This document shows, in pieces, positions 1 through 6,099 of a stretch of 11,383 bases of DNA. A program made the translations under genes and the position numbers. Source of the DNA: Desulfobacteraceae bacterium (GTDB lineage: Bacteria > Desulfobacterota > DSM-4660 > Desulfatiglandales > Desulfatiglandaceae); contig CP070700.1 of assembly GCA_020349865.1 (NCBI GenBank), positions 2,947,256-2,958,638 of the forward strand, in the 5' to 3' direction. Under the pieces are notes generated by a model that saw only the letters and a program-made list of their open reading frames with translations, did no database searches and was not told the DNA's origin. How positions within the stretch are numbered: position 1 is the first letter of the stretch; each line of letters begins with the position of its first letter.

Positions 1-111
1 CCCATCATGGCCTGTTTTTATTCAACACCGCAATAAAGCAAAGGTTGCAGAAATTAGAGGTTTTTCAACTAATTTTAGAGGACAGTAACGGAAAATGACA
101 GTTTTTTCCAA

Positions 112-130
112 GAAATGAGCACCTCATTTC
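112..130. repeat. Perfect 8-bp hairpin
   Basis: GAAATGAG (112-119) and CTCATTTC (123-130) are exact reverse complements around the loop CAC. Neither strand shows a T-run right after the stem, so it is not a classical intrinsic terminator. It lies about 240 bp beyond the stop of the PNPOx-fold gene and could still block or stabilise a transcript end. Confidence 0.5.
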
Positions 131-206
131 CCGGAAGAACCAAACAATGCAGCCTTTTAGGAAGCTCAAAATAAAACCACAACGGGAAAAATTCAGTTTA
201 ATAAAT

Positions 207-230
207 GTTAAATATTTATGAATACTTAAC
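207..230. promoter_or_regulatory. AT-rich imperfect palindrome
   Basis: The 24-bp sequence starts GTTAA and ends TTAAC. Nine of its ten outer position pairs are complementary, with one A/C mismatch. It has the shape of a regulator binding site, but no start codon lies close on either side, so the function is unknown. It may instead belong to a gene left of the window. Confidence 0.25.
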
Positions 231-369
231 AAAAATCAACGAAAGGTAAAACTAACTAAACCTCAACACCTTTAATGTCTGCTGTGAACTATTACGGTGA
301 AACGAGCGCCACACCATCGGGCGTAGATCTTGTGAGTTACAGGCATAAGGGCGAAAAGGAAAAGGCGGA

Positions 370-879
370 TTAGCTGTTGAAAAGGGATACTCTTTCCCTG
401 AATCCAAAGCATATTCTATTGTCCATATAATAGATGAGAGAGGGCTTGAATTGGTAAAGCTTCACACGAAACCGGCTTGTAAAGGCAGTTAGATCCAGGT
501 CCTGTCCGTATGCAAAAAAATCTTTTGTGAAAGTGAACTTTTTTAGATACGCCCGCACGGTTTCGATGGCTTCCAGACCGGGCGAGATGACCTTAATACT
601 CCCTGACATTTGAATTCCGCGAATCTCCTGCCACGTGGACGCAGGAGCGTAGATGGCAGAAGATGCTTGATCACTGGCCAGAGACTCCTGGATATGCCTT
701 GAAGTTGGGTCACTGAAGAAGTAAAGACAAGAGTTCAGATACACGTAATAAACCGGCGCGGCCCAGGCAACATTTTCCCTAGCCGTGGCCAGGGTCATTG
801 TGCTTTGTTCCCTTATGAGATCTTCGGCCAACTTCTTGAGATCATGCTCAGTTGGACTCGAAAACGCTTTTTCACTCAT
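370..879 (-). CDS. PNPOx-fold (pyridoxamine 5'-phosphate oxidase-like) protein
   Basis: A 169-aa soluble protein of the flavin-binding split-barrel superfamily, closest in appearance to the YhbP/UPF0306-type members. The N-terminal part has the typical order: a short helix, then the first barrel strand STMTLATA (about residues 26-33), then WAAPVYYVY (about 39-47), then LYFFSDPTSRHIQ (about 52-64). A GSIKVI strand (about 93-98) forms the second half of the barrel. Members usually bind FMN, F420 or haem, and the ligand cannot be read from the sequence. Its ATG overlaps the upstream hydrolase stop by 8 nt (872-879), and there is no strong Shine-Dalgarno, so it is probably translated by coupling. 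A true PdxH is unlikely: the protein is short and lacks the recognisable PdxH C-terminal signature. The fold call is fairly sure; the reaction is unknown. Confidence 0.8.
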   Translation of the reverse strand: MSEKAFSSPTEHDLKKLAEDLIREQSTMTLATARENVAWAAPVYYVYLNSCLYFFSDPTSRHIQESLASDQASSAIYAPASTWQEIRGIQMSGSIKVISPGLEAIETVRAYLKKFTFTKDFFAYGQDLDLTAFTSRFRVKLYQFKPSLIYYMDNRICFGFRERVSLFNS

Positions 880-1642
880 GTCTACCGCAAGTCATCTTTA
901 TTCTGGCCGCCTCGATTAAGGCGGCAAAGATTTTCCGGGAGGTCTCATCGTGGACCCAGGTCCCCTCGGCGTGCCATTGGATTCCTACAAGAAAAGGATA
1001 GTCCGGTCTTTCAATGGCCTCCACTAGTCCGTCGGTCGCAGTGGCTGAAGCCACAAAGCCTTGTGGCAAAGCCTTGACCGCCTGGTGATGGTTACTGTTG
1101 ACCCAGATGACCTCTGAGTCAACAATCCCGAACAGTCTGGAATCCTCGATTATCTTGACCGTGTGTGTGTTGGTCCTTTTCGTGGCCTTCTGGTTGTGAT
1201 CTAAACAGCCGGGCACTTGGGAATAGATGTCCTGATACAAAGTTCCGCCGAAAGCCACACTCATAACTTGGATGCCCCGGCAGATCCCGAGAATTGGTAT
1301 GCCCCGCTCCTCGGCCCCCCGGGTTAATTCCAGCTCCATTGCGTCAGTCTCGTAATTCATCTCCCTAATACCCACTCTTGGCTCTTCACCAAAAAACCGG
1401 GGGCATATATCTTTTCCACCGGTCAAAAGGAGGCCGTCGATGCGGGCAATGACCTCCCTGATCGCCTCAGGGTCCTTGAATACCGGGATCAACACAGGAA
1501 TCCCTCCGACGAATTCTACCCCCCTTGAATAATCGCGAAAAACTGCGTCCATATATAGCCCCGGGGCATTTTGGACCCAATCCGGATTGCTGGTCGAGAA
1601 ACATGTCAGGCCAATAAGTGGTTTCGCGGTTTCAATTGTCAT
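872..1642 (-). CDS. Gamma-glutamyl-gamma-aminobutyrate hydrolase-like protein (peptidase C26)
   Basis: A 256-aa class-I glutamine-amidotransferase-fold hydrolase. Visible landmarks are LLLTGGKDICP (about residues 71-81), the nucleophile elbow ILGICRGIQ with Cys121, SNHHQAVK (about 183-190), and the catalytic pair in GIQWHAEG with His224 and Glu226. This Cys-His-Glu triad and length fit the PuuD-type C26 family, which cleaves gamma-glutamyl amides such as gamma-glutamyl-GABA in polyamine breakdown. No other putrescine-pathway gene lies nearby, so the natural substrate is open. I chose ATG 1642 because AGGGGGAA sits about 8 nt upstream; a longer frame would start with GTG at 1702 inside a repeat and adds no family residues. 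It lies 110 bp after the GNAT gene and overlaps the next gene by 8 nt, suggesting one transcript. Confidence 0.9.
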   Translation of the reverse strand: MTIETAKPLIGLTCFSTSNPDWVQNAPGLYMDAVFRDYSRGVEFVGGIPVLIPVFKDPEAIREVIARIDGLLLTGGKDICPRFFGEEPRVGIREMNYETDAMELELTRGAEERGIPILGICRGIQVMSVAFGGTLYQDIYSQVPGCLDHNQKATKRTNTHTVKIIEDSRLFGIVDSEVIWVNSNHHQAVKALPQGFVASATATDGLVEAIERPDYPFLVGIQWHAEGTWVHDETSRKIFAALIEAARIKMTCGRHE

Positions 1643-1691
1643 AAGTCTATGTTCCCCCTGATAGACGTGTCTACTCAATAACTTTGTGTTT

Positions 1692-1735
1692 ACCTCCCTC
1701 ACCCTGTCCTCTCCCTCCAGGTGGAGAGGGTAAGC
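1692..1735. repeat. C-rich palindromic intergenic repeat
   Basis: This pyrimidine-rich block contains CCTCTCC (1708-1714) and GGAGAGG (1723-1729), exact reverse complements around an 8-nt loop, preceded by CCTCCCTCACCC. The composition and word order resemble common dispersed intergenic repeats of proteobacteria. It fills most of the gap between the GNAT and C26 genes and would form a hairpin in the shared transcript. Confidence 0.55.
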
Positions 1736-1752
1736 GGAGGAAGGAAAAGCTT

Positions 1753-2220
1753 CTAATCCAGAGCCAACTCCATGAACCGGGAGCCCTCAATGGGGTTGTA
1801 TCGATAGGGTTTGATCTCCTTAAAGCCGAGTGATACATAGAGCGCCCTCGCCTTTTCCATTGATGGAACTGTATCAAGGCGCATGCGCCCGTACCCAATT
1901 TGTTTCGCTTCCTCAATGATATATTCAGTTATGGCCTTGCCTACCCCCAAACCCCGGAACTGAGGTTTTACATAAAGCCTTTTCATCTCACACATGCCGT
2001 GGCTAACCTTCCTGAGCGCAATACATCCGGCGGGCTTGTCCTTATACATGGCAATAAGCAGACGACCACTGGGAGGAGCATACTGACCAGGGAGGCTATT
2101 GAGTTCTTCTCTGAAATTCTGAAAATCCAGATCAAAGTCCAGCGACGAGGCATATTCCTTAAAAATCATCCTGACGAGATCAAGGTTTTTCCCTGTCTCG
2201 GCCTGAAGAATGCGTAACAT
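1753..2220 (-). CDS. GNAT family N-acetyltransferase
   Basis: A 155-aa single-domain acetyltransferase that transfers the acetyl group of acetyl-CoA to an unknown acceptor. The acetyl-CoA pyrophosphate loop (motif A) is clear as RGLGVG at residues 89-94, directly after the strand EMKRLYVKPQ. The usual C-terminal part follows: RLDTVPSMEKARALY (about 114-128) with a likely catalytic-side Tyr128, then LGFKEI (131-136). The length is normal for the family. The ATG at 2220 has no visible Shine-Dalgarno, but the N-terminal strand LRILQAET argues for this start. It is the first gene of a probable GNAT, C26, PNPOx operon. It is not a toxin of the TacT type on context: no ribbon-helix-helix antitoxin gene precedes it. 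The substrate cannot be predicted. Confidence 0.88.
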   Translation of the reverse strand: MLRILQAETGKNLDLVRMIFKEYASSLDFDLDFQNFREELNSLPGQYAPPSGRLLIAMYKDKPAGCIALRKVSHGMCEMKRLYVKPQFRGLGVGKAITEYIIEEAKQIGYGRMRLDTVPSMEKARALYVSLGFKEIKPYRYNPIEGSRFMELALD

Positions 2221-2437
2221 AATTGAATCGCTATCTGCCAGAGGAATTAGATTTCTTTTGCGACTTGTAGTAGATTGTTTAGCATAAAGCCGACGTTACA
2301 CCATAGCAGTCGGTAGTCAGGAGCCAGAATCCAGAATACAAAACCGTTTCAACGTAGATATGTTTGCACGTAAGAATGATTTGATCAAGTCAAATAGGCT
2401 TGGAGGGAGGAATTGACCATAGAAAAATGGCTGGACA
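2221..2437. other. Intergenic gap with short direct repeats
   Basis: This 217-bp gap lies between the end of the M48 lipoprotein operon and the start of the GNAT gene, so it should hold the promoter of the GNAT operon, but I see no convincing -35/-10 pair. It contains the tandem CCAGAAT repeat described separately. No terminator hairpin with a T-run is visible after 2438. Confidence 0.4.
2307..2337. repeat. Degenerate short tandem repeat (CCAGAAT type)
   Basis: Two exact CCAGAAT units abut at 2324-2330 and 2331-2337. They are preceded by the related words CAGTCGGT and AGTCAGGAG, giving a string of CAG-centred units of 7-9 bp. The array is short and imperfect, so this could be chance, but similar structures occur in three other gaps of the window. 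Confidence 0.4.
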
Positions 2438-3028
2438 CTACTTAAATGATATGCCCTTTGATACCATGACGGCCGGAGGTTTTTCTTTATGTTCGATTAG
2501 TTTAAAGCTATCCAAGACTTTATTAAAAGCCTCAATATCCTTTTCAAAGTAATATCTCTTCACCGCCGTGTAACGCATATTGTAAAATCTCTCACCTGCC
2601 AAAAATCCGTAATAAACGGTTTTAAGCTCTAAGCCATCTTTGTTTTTGTAGGTAAATAATACCCTGAACCCATCGTGTTGATCTATTATGGTGGGAATAT
2701 TTTCGATAATTTCAAGATTCAATACTGATTGATCTGAGATGATCTCATCGAGAACAACTTCCGCTGCCTCCTGGGGCAACATGCTCCTGTTAATTTTCTT
2801 TTTCGTATGTCGAAATGACTTGTCTATATGACGATCCTGAATGAGCACATATTGCAAGAAGGGGCCGTCCCCGCTTATGAGAAGATAGTGGTCGGTATCC
2901 AACATCATCCATCCCTGGGGAATATCTACACAGAAATTATGTGATAATGATTTATAGGGACCCCCAGCTATTGTCCATGGTGCACATGCCGGAACAATGA
3001 GTAAGAATATCAGTAAAAGCTTTTTCAT
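2438..3028 (-). CDS. Secreted small protein with PsbP/DcrB-like look
   Basis: A 196-aa exported protein. ATG 3028 is chosen because it starts a clean signal peptide (MKK then a leucine/isoleucine core) and has GGAAG upstream; the longer frame begins with GTG inside the preceding gene. Cys15 in VPAC could be a lipidation site, but Pro at -2 breaks the usual lipobox rule, so it may instead be a periplasmic protein cut by signal peptidase I. The mature part opens with a strand and turn like those of PsbP/DcrB-type proteins (FCVDIPQGW, residues 32-40), has a helical PQEAAEVV segment, then long strands around GFRVLFTYK and KTVYYGFLAGERFYNMRY, and ends in a helix and SFKLI. It begins 11 nt after the M48 stop, so it belongs to that operon. 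I infer an accessory or substrate-binding role for the protease. Fold call tentative; function unknown. Confidence 0.8.
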   Translation of the reverse strand: MKKLLLIFLLIVPACAPWTIAGGPYKSLSHNFCVDIPQGWMMLDTDHYLLISGDGPFLQYVLIQDRHIDKSFRHTKKKINRSMLPQEAAEVVLDEIISDQSVLNLEIIENIPTIIDQHDGFRVLFTYKNKDGLELKTVYYGFLAGERFYNMRYTAVKRYYFEKDIEAFNKVLDSFKLIEHKEKPPAVMVSKGISFK

Positions 3029-3039
3029 TTTACTTCCAC

Positions 3040-4203
3040 TTATTGATTGCATTGCCTTAAATATCCTACGATATAGGCCTTGTCCGCTGTTTGAGGTGAA
3101 AGAGATAAGCACATTTCAAAAGATCTCTTTGCAAGTGTCTTCTTCCCGTCCTTATAATATAGCAAGCCAATTGCTTTGTGGGGATCAGGATAAGCGGGGT
3201 CCATGGAGATAGCCTTCTCGTAATAGGTCTTTGCTTTTTTCATGTCATCCGCTTTTCCTCTCTGTCTGTAAATCTCACCCAAAAGGTAGTACGCCCTCGC
3301 ATCATTTAGTTTTATTGTTAAATACTTTTCGGCTTCCCTCTGAGCCGCATCAAAGCGTCCGGCCTTTAAGTCCAACCCTGCATTATGCAGTATAACCTTG
3401 TGGAGCTTTGTCAGAAAGACATCCCCATTCTTGATTCCCGGTCCTTCACTTTGGTAATGGGTTCCAATAAAATCTTTGCAGTTCTCAACACGATCCTGAA
3501 GCTTTGGGTGGGTACCAAAGAAAAAGGGCTCTTTTACTTTTTCCTGCTCAAGCTCTCTTTTTATATGTTCAAAAAGCTTTAATGCTTCATTCGGATCATA
3601 GCCAGCCTTTGCCATCAGCCGAAGACCCACCATATCGGCCTCGGTCTCAAAATCCCGGGAGTAACCGCTCACTGCTGCTCTCGAACCTAGTGAACCCAAA
3701 AGATTTACCAGATCTCCAATACCGCCGAATCGAATGAGAACCCTCTGGGTACCGGAAAGGAAACCGGTCTTGCTTTTGAGATGCCTGAGAGTTCTTAAAG
3801 CGTGTCTGTGTGTACAGTGAGTCATTTCATGTCCAAGAAGAGCCGCAAGTTGGGCCTCGTTGTCCATTTGGGCAAGAATGCCGGTGTGGACGTATAAGAC
3901 CCCATTTGGAAAAGCAAAGGCGTTTAGATAGGGGCTCTTGATGACTATCACTTTAAAGATAATGCGCTCCAGGATTTCTGGCGGCTGAAGTCTCTTTGCA
4001 ATACAGTTAAGATATTGGTTAAGTTCCTGATCTTCATATATCAGCCCACTCTCGTTAAGCACTTTTTGCTCGTCTTCTGAGCGCTGCCAGAGCCTCTTCT
4101 CATCATTTTCATCCCTAAAATCTTCCGTTACCAAAGGGATAGGCGCGGTTGAAGAGCAGGCTGACAGACAAAACAGCGTCAATATAAAGACAATATATCT
4201 CAT
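3040..4203 (-). CDS. M48 family metalloprotease lipoprotein with C-terminal TPRs (BepA/YfgC-like)
   Basis: A 387-aa zinc protease of the periplasm. The signal peptide ends in a good lipobox, LSAC, lipidation at Cys16. The M48 domain carries the zinc motif HEMTH (His125, Glu126, His129), the third-ligand motif ETEAD starting at Glu186, and a GTHP motif with His232; in E. coli BepA the equivalent histidine acts as a switch on the active site. Residues about 270-372 form TPR-like helices (for example AYYLLGEIYRQRG and AKTYYEKAISMDP), as in BepA, which handles misassembled LptD and other outer-membrane beta-barrels. A role in outer-membrane protein quality control is thus inferred. Its ATG overlaps the preceding stop (ATGA, 4200-4203), and AGAGG stands 7 nt upstream. 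The downstream secreted protein follows after 11 nt. Confidence 0.93.
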   Translation of the reverse strand: MRYIVFILTLFCLSACSSTAPIPLVTEDFRDENDEKRLWQRSEDEQKVLNESGLIYEDQELNQYLNCIAKRLQPPEILERIIFKVIVIKSPYLNAFAFPNGVLYVHTGILAQMDNEAQLAALLGHEMTHCTHRHALRTLRHLKSKTGFLSGTQRVLIRFGGIGDLVNLLGSLGSRAAVSGYSRDFETEADMVGLRLMAKAGYDPNEALKLFEHIKRELEQEKVKEPFFFGTHPKLQDRVENCKDFIGTHYQSEGPGIKNGDVFLTKLHKVILHNAGLDLKAGRFDAAQREAEKYLTIKLNDARAYYLLGEIYRQRGKADDMKKAKTYYEKAISMDPAYPDPHKAIGLLYYKDGKKTLAKRSFEMCLSLSPQTADKAYIVGYLRQCNQ

Positions 4204-4859
4204 CCACCGACCTCTGGAAAAGAAGCAAGTATTTCTTTCATTAACCCTGACGCAATTTCAAAATCTCTGAGACCACGTTTATCTTGAATACCTTTCACGC
4301 AATACCAGACGATGGTACCGGAGGAATCCGCGAAAGCAACACTTACAAATGCAGCTCCTCCGTCTTTTGATACGTGATCAAGGCCACTGACAAATACCAG
4401 TGAATCTGCTCCAGACCTTTGTAGAATTTTCTCAACAGAACCCAATGAATACTTAAAACTTTTCTCCTTTTCGGGAAACAGCTGTGGGCCATAAGTATGC
4501 AACTGGATCGATTTATTCACAACCCTGAAAAGGGTTCGAATCTCATCCATTTCTTCCTCTATTTCTCGATCGCTGGTGAGGGTTTTAATATTGTAGTTTT
4601 TATCTTTGAGGTCTTGTATCAAGGCATTCACTACATTTTTTGTGCTGATCACGCACCAGTCGTCTCTTAATTCAATGAGACCAAGCCCCGAGACTTCATA
4701 GGCTTTGACATCAGAAGGCATCAATGCTAGTGTATTAATATTTGTGGCTCTAATTTCAAATTCCGGATGTGCCCTGTATGCCGGCTGAGCACAACCAAAA
4801 AACATCATGGAGATGCAAAGAATTGAAAGAAAGGGCAAAGATTTATATTCATCCTTCAT
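4200..4859 (-). CDS. Conserved hypothetical lipoprotein
   Basis: A 219-aa lipoprotein: the N-terminal hydrophobic stretch ends in FFGC, so lipidation is predicted at Cys23. The mature protein alternates strands and helices. Recognisable stretches are INTLALMPSDV (about residues 41-51), ELRDDW (about 63-68), a helix NVVNALIQDLKDKNY, then KYSLGSVEKILQRSGADSLVFVSGLDHVS (about 136-164). This looks like a conserved proteobacterial lipoprotein family without known function; its alternating pattern is loosely reminiscent of CsgG/TolB-N-type domains, but I would not assign it. It is first in the operon with the M48 protease, whose start codon overlaps its stop by 4 nt, so the two are made together. 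Its own Shine-Dalgarno is weak (GGA about 10 nt before ATG). I infer an envelope role tied to the protease. Confidence 0.85.
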   Translation of the reverse strand: MKDEYKSLPFLSILCISMMFFGCAQPAYRAHPEFEIRATNINTLALMPSDVKAYEVSGLGLIELRDDWCVISTKNVVNALIQDLKDKNYNIKTLTSDREIEEEMDEIRTLFRVVNKSIQLHTYGPQLFPEKEKSFKYSLGSVEKILQRSGADSLVFVSGLDHVSKDGGAAFVSVAFADSSGTIVWYCVKGIQDKRGLRDFEIASGLMKEILASFPEVGG

Positions 4860-5013
4860 TTTTTCTCATTCCATATAACCAAAGAAGCCAGGTCCACATG
4901 ACCAGGTTTGGATTACCCTCTTACCAATGCACTTGCGCATACCCTTCTTAAGAACATTTTGATTATGCAAGAAATATGCTATGTTTTTTATCCCAAAATA
5001 ACTAAATAATTTA

Positions 5014-5025
5014 AGCTAATTAGCT
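5014..5025. promoter_or_regulatory. Perfect 12-bp palindrome, possible operator
   Basis: AGCTAATTAGCT is its own reverse complement. It lies about 155 bp before the minus-strand lipoprotein start and in the AT-rich core of the divergent region, where a regulator could affect either direction. Which protein binds, if any, cannot be told. Confidence 0.3.
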
Positions 5026-5128
5026 CAATGAGAATGCAAAACCGTGCTCAGATTCTGTCAATAAATTGTCAAGTCATGACGGAAATCGTCAAAGAACCTA
5101 TGCCTTGATACTGATCCTCTGCCGCATT

Positions 5129-5172
5129 GTAATGAATACGGCTCTCGCTTGGATTTGTGAAAATGTAATGAA
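5129..5172. repeat. 9-bp direct repeat TGTAATGAA
   Basis: TGTAATGAA occurs at 5129-5137 and 5164-5172, start to start 35 bp, just upstream of the putative -35 box at 5201. Repeated sites on one face of the helix upstream of a promoter can be activator sites. Chance cannot be excluded. Confidence 0.25.
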
Positions 5173-5200
5173 GTAAGCCACAGATTGCATGACGAATCTA

Positions 5201-5229
5201 TTGACTTTTGTTGCTTCTTTCATTAAATT
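5201..5229 (+). promoter_or_regulatory. Putative sigma-70 promoter of the small lipoprotein gene
   Basis: TTGACT at 5201-5206 and TTAAAT at 5224-5229 are separated by 17 bp, a good -35 (5 of 6) and a modest -10 (4 of 6). The leader to the ATG at 5403 would be about 165 nt. Assignment is by eye only. Confidence 0.4.
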
Positions 5230-5402
5230 AGAATTGGTGTTTTTGGCCCGTCCATCAATGGCTGTAGAAGCATTACATCCGATTGGGAAGCCTGCACGTT
5301 GGAGAGAACGTTGGTGGGGAAAAACCAGGAAAGATAGGATGAGGGATCAAAGGAACGGGGAGAAGGAACTTCAGCTACACATAAAAAAAGGAGGTAAGAA
5401 AG

Positions 5403-5624
5403 ATGAAAAGACTATGTTTATTGTTTTTGGTCGGCTTGTTCTTTGCTGGGTGCGGCACAATGGCCGATAAATCTGAGTTTTGGCAGCACAGCAGTATGTA
5501 CAAGAATTGGGATCATACGATGTACAGTATTTTTGGCTACCGGAGTCCTACAAAAGAAACAGGGAAACAATCTCAGGAACAAAATTGGTGGGGGACGGAG
5601 ATACCCTATATCCCCGCGGAGTGA
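5403..5624 (+). CDS. Small tryptophan-rich lipoprotein
   Basis: A 73-aa lipoprotein and the only plus-strand gene of the window. The signal peptide (MKRLCLLFLVGLFFAGC) ends in the lipobox FAGC, with lipidation at Cys17 and a mature chain of about 57 residues. The mature part is rich in aromatic residues: EFWQHSSMYKNWDH, then MYSIFGYRSPT, a polar stretch, and the ending NWWGTEIPYIPAE. I believe similar small lipoproteins with a WWG...PYIP ending occur in other deltaproteobacteria, but no function is known. The start is secure: AGGAGG lies 8 nt before the ATG, the best Shine-Dalgarno in the window, suggesting high expression. A long hairpin follows 20 nt after the stop. It diverges from the lipoprotein-protease operon. 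Confidence 0.85.
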   Translation: MKRLCLLFLVGLFFAGCGTMADKSEFWQHSSMYKNWDHTMYSIFGYRSPTKETGKQSQEQNWWGTEIPYIPAE

Positions 5625-5644
5625 TGTTATTTGGGTAACGACTT

Positions 5645-5680
5645 AGCCGACAACTCCCATAAAATGGGGAGTTGTTGGCT
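5645..5680 (+). terminator. Long hairpin after the small lipoprotein gene
   Basis: Bases 5645-5658 pair with 5667-5680 as a 14-bp stem with a single G-U pair and an 8-nt loop. It starts 20 nt after the stop codon of the small lipoprotein gene. The plus strand continues ATAATAAAGG, so the T-run of a textbook intrinsic terminator is missing. It could still end transcription or protect the 3' end of the message. Confidence 0.5.
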
Positions 5681-5782
5681 ATAATAAAGGATCTGCGTTG
5701 GGATGACGTAGCTTTCTTTTGCACTCCATCACTATAAAGGGCCAATATCCGTCCACGACATTACTTTTATCTTTCAATGCAC

Positions 5783-5818
5783 AAGGTTTGAAACCTTCGC
5801 CTTTCAGGCGAAGACCTT
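5783..5818. repeat. Bulged hairpin resembling an IS200/IS605-type end
   Basis: CTTCGCCT (5795-5802) and AGGCGAAG (5806-5813) form a perfect 8-bp stem with a 3-nt loop. AAGGT (5783-5787) and ACCTT (5814-5818) extend it after a one-sided 7-nt bulge. The first arm also takes part in a competing palindrome AAGGTTT-G-AAACCTT (5783-5797). Imperfect, bulged terminal hairpins are typical of IS200/IS605 elements and their transposase-less derivatives. No tnpA or tnpB sequence remains here, so this would be a solo end or relic. Tentative. Confidence 0.35.
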
Positions 5819-5957
5819 TAGCTGTTTGCATTTTGAATATCCGCTTGCCATGCAAAGTGCTTAGGGGCGTAATAACAATTGCTGCAACCACATCAACATT
5901 GAGCTAGTCTCGCGCATCTGCCCAAAGGCATTGCAGGCAGGTCCAACAAGGAATTTC

Positions 5958-6032
5958 GAACCGCAGAAGTTTTGAAAAGGATCAAACGAGATTCTTCACT
6001 TCGGTGTTCGACGGTTCATTGTTCTGCGGTTC
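5958..6032. repeat. 11-bp perfect inverted repeat
   Basis: GAACCGCAGAA (5958-5968) and TTCTGCGGTTC (6022-6032) are exact reverse complements separated by 53 bp. The right arm lies inside the octamer array at 5999-6040. It could form a large hairpin near the 3' end of the MFS transcript, or the two arms may be oppositely oriented fragments of one dispersed repeat. Confidence 0.5.
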
Positions 6033-6040
6033 TTCTGTTC
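5999..6040. repeat. Degenerate octamer array (GTTC type)
   Basis: GTTC begins at 6006, 6014, 6021, 6029 and 6037, that is at steps of 8, 7, 8 and 8 bp, and a related CTTC begins at 5999. The bases between (for example GACG, AT, TGCG, TTCT) vary. The regular step is the evidence for a tandem origin. Confidence 0.5.
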
Positions 6041-6099
6041 AATATAACTGACTTCCAGTATTGACGAAATCTGCATTCTTTAGAATATAGTCGTTTATT

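Larger units (their letters stand above)
1..369. other. Non-coding left flank, AT-rich
   Basis: No convincing gene is seen on either strand in this stretch, which lies downstream of the PNPOx-fold gene. It holds a perfect 8-bp hairpin at 112-130 (GAAATGAG, loop CAC, CTCATTTC) with no T-run on either side, an imperfect AT-rich palindrome at 207-230, and a direct repeat of TTAGAGG at 54-60 and 75-81. A 32-codon plus-strand reading frame at 275-373 was rejected for lack of a ribosome binding site. Confidence 0.6.
4860..5402. other. Divergent regulatory region, 543 bp
   Basis: This stretch lies between two start codons facing away from each other: the lipoprotein-protease operon (minus) and the small lipoprotein gene (plus). 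No gene with a ribosome binding site is visible inside. It contains a perfect 12-bp palindrome at 5014-5025, a 9-bp direct repeat at 5129-5137 and 5164-5172, an 8-bp palindrome GTCATGAC near 5073-5080, and a plausible plus-strand promoter at 5201-5229. The length is generous for two promoters; a small RNA or extra regulatory sites may be present. Confidence 0.5.
5625..6099. other. Non-coding gap rich in hairpins and repeats
   Basis: No supported gene on either strand. The stretch lies between the convergent 3' ends of the small lipoprotein gene and the MFS transporter gene, so both transcripts must end here. It holds the long hairpin at 5645-5680, an IS200/IS605-like hairpin at 5783-5818, an inverted repeat at 5958-5968 with 6022-6032, and a degenerate octamer array at 5999-6040. 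The open frames that cross it show no ribosome binding site and no recognisable protein family. Confidence 0.55.

Noticed and set aside
275..373. A 32-codon plus-strand frame starting with ATG
   Set aside because: No ribosome binding site, no recognisable family, and it overlaps the 3' end of the PNPOx-fold gene on the other strand.
1643..1702. N-terminal extension of the C26 hydrolase to a GTG at 1702
   Set aside because: The extra 20 residues include part of an intergenic repeat, and the ATG at 1642 has a clear Shine-Dalgarno.
1753..2220. GNAT gene as the toxin of a toxin-antitoxin pair
   Set aside because: No ribbon-helix-helix or other small antitoxin gene is adjacent; the neighbours are metabolic-type enzymes.
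3029..3112. Longer start (GTG at 3112) for the secreted PsbP-like protein
   Set aside because: It would put 28 residues before an intact signal peptide and overlap the preceding gene; ATG 3028 is the natural start.
5189..5470. A 93-codon plus-strand frame before and into the small lipoprotein gene
   Set aside because: It has no ribosome binding site, overlaps the well-supported lipoprotein gene in another frame, and looks like translated non-coding DNA.
5679..5907. Open frames on both strands across the hairpin region
   Set aside because: They exist only because the hairpin and its flanks lack stops; no start signal or family is visible.
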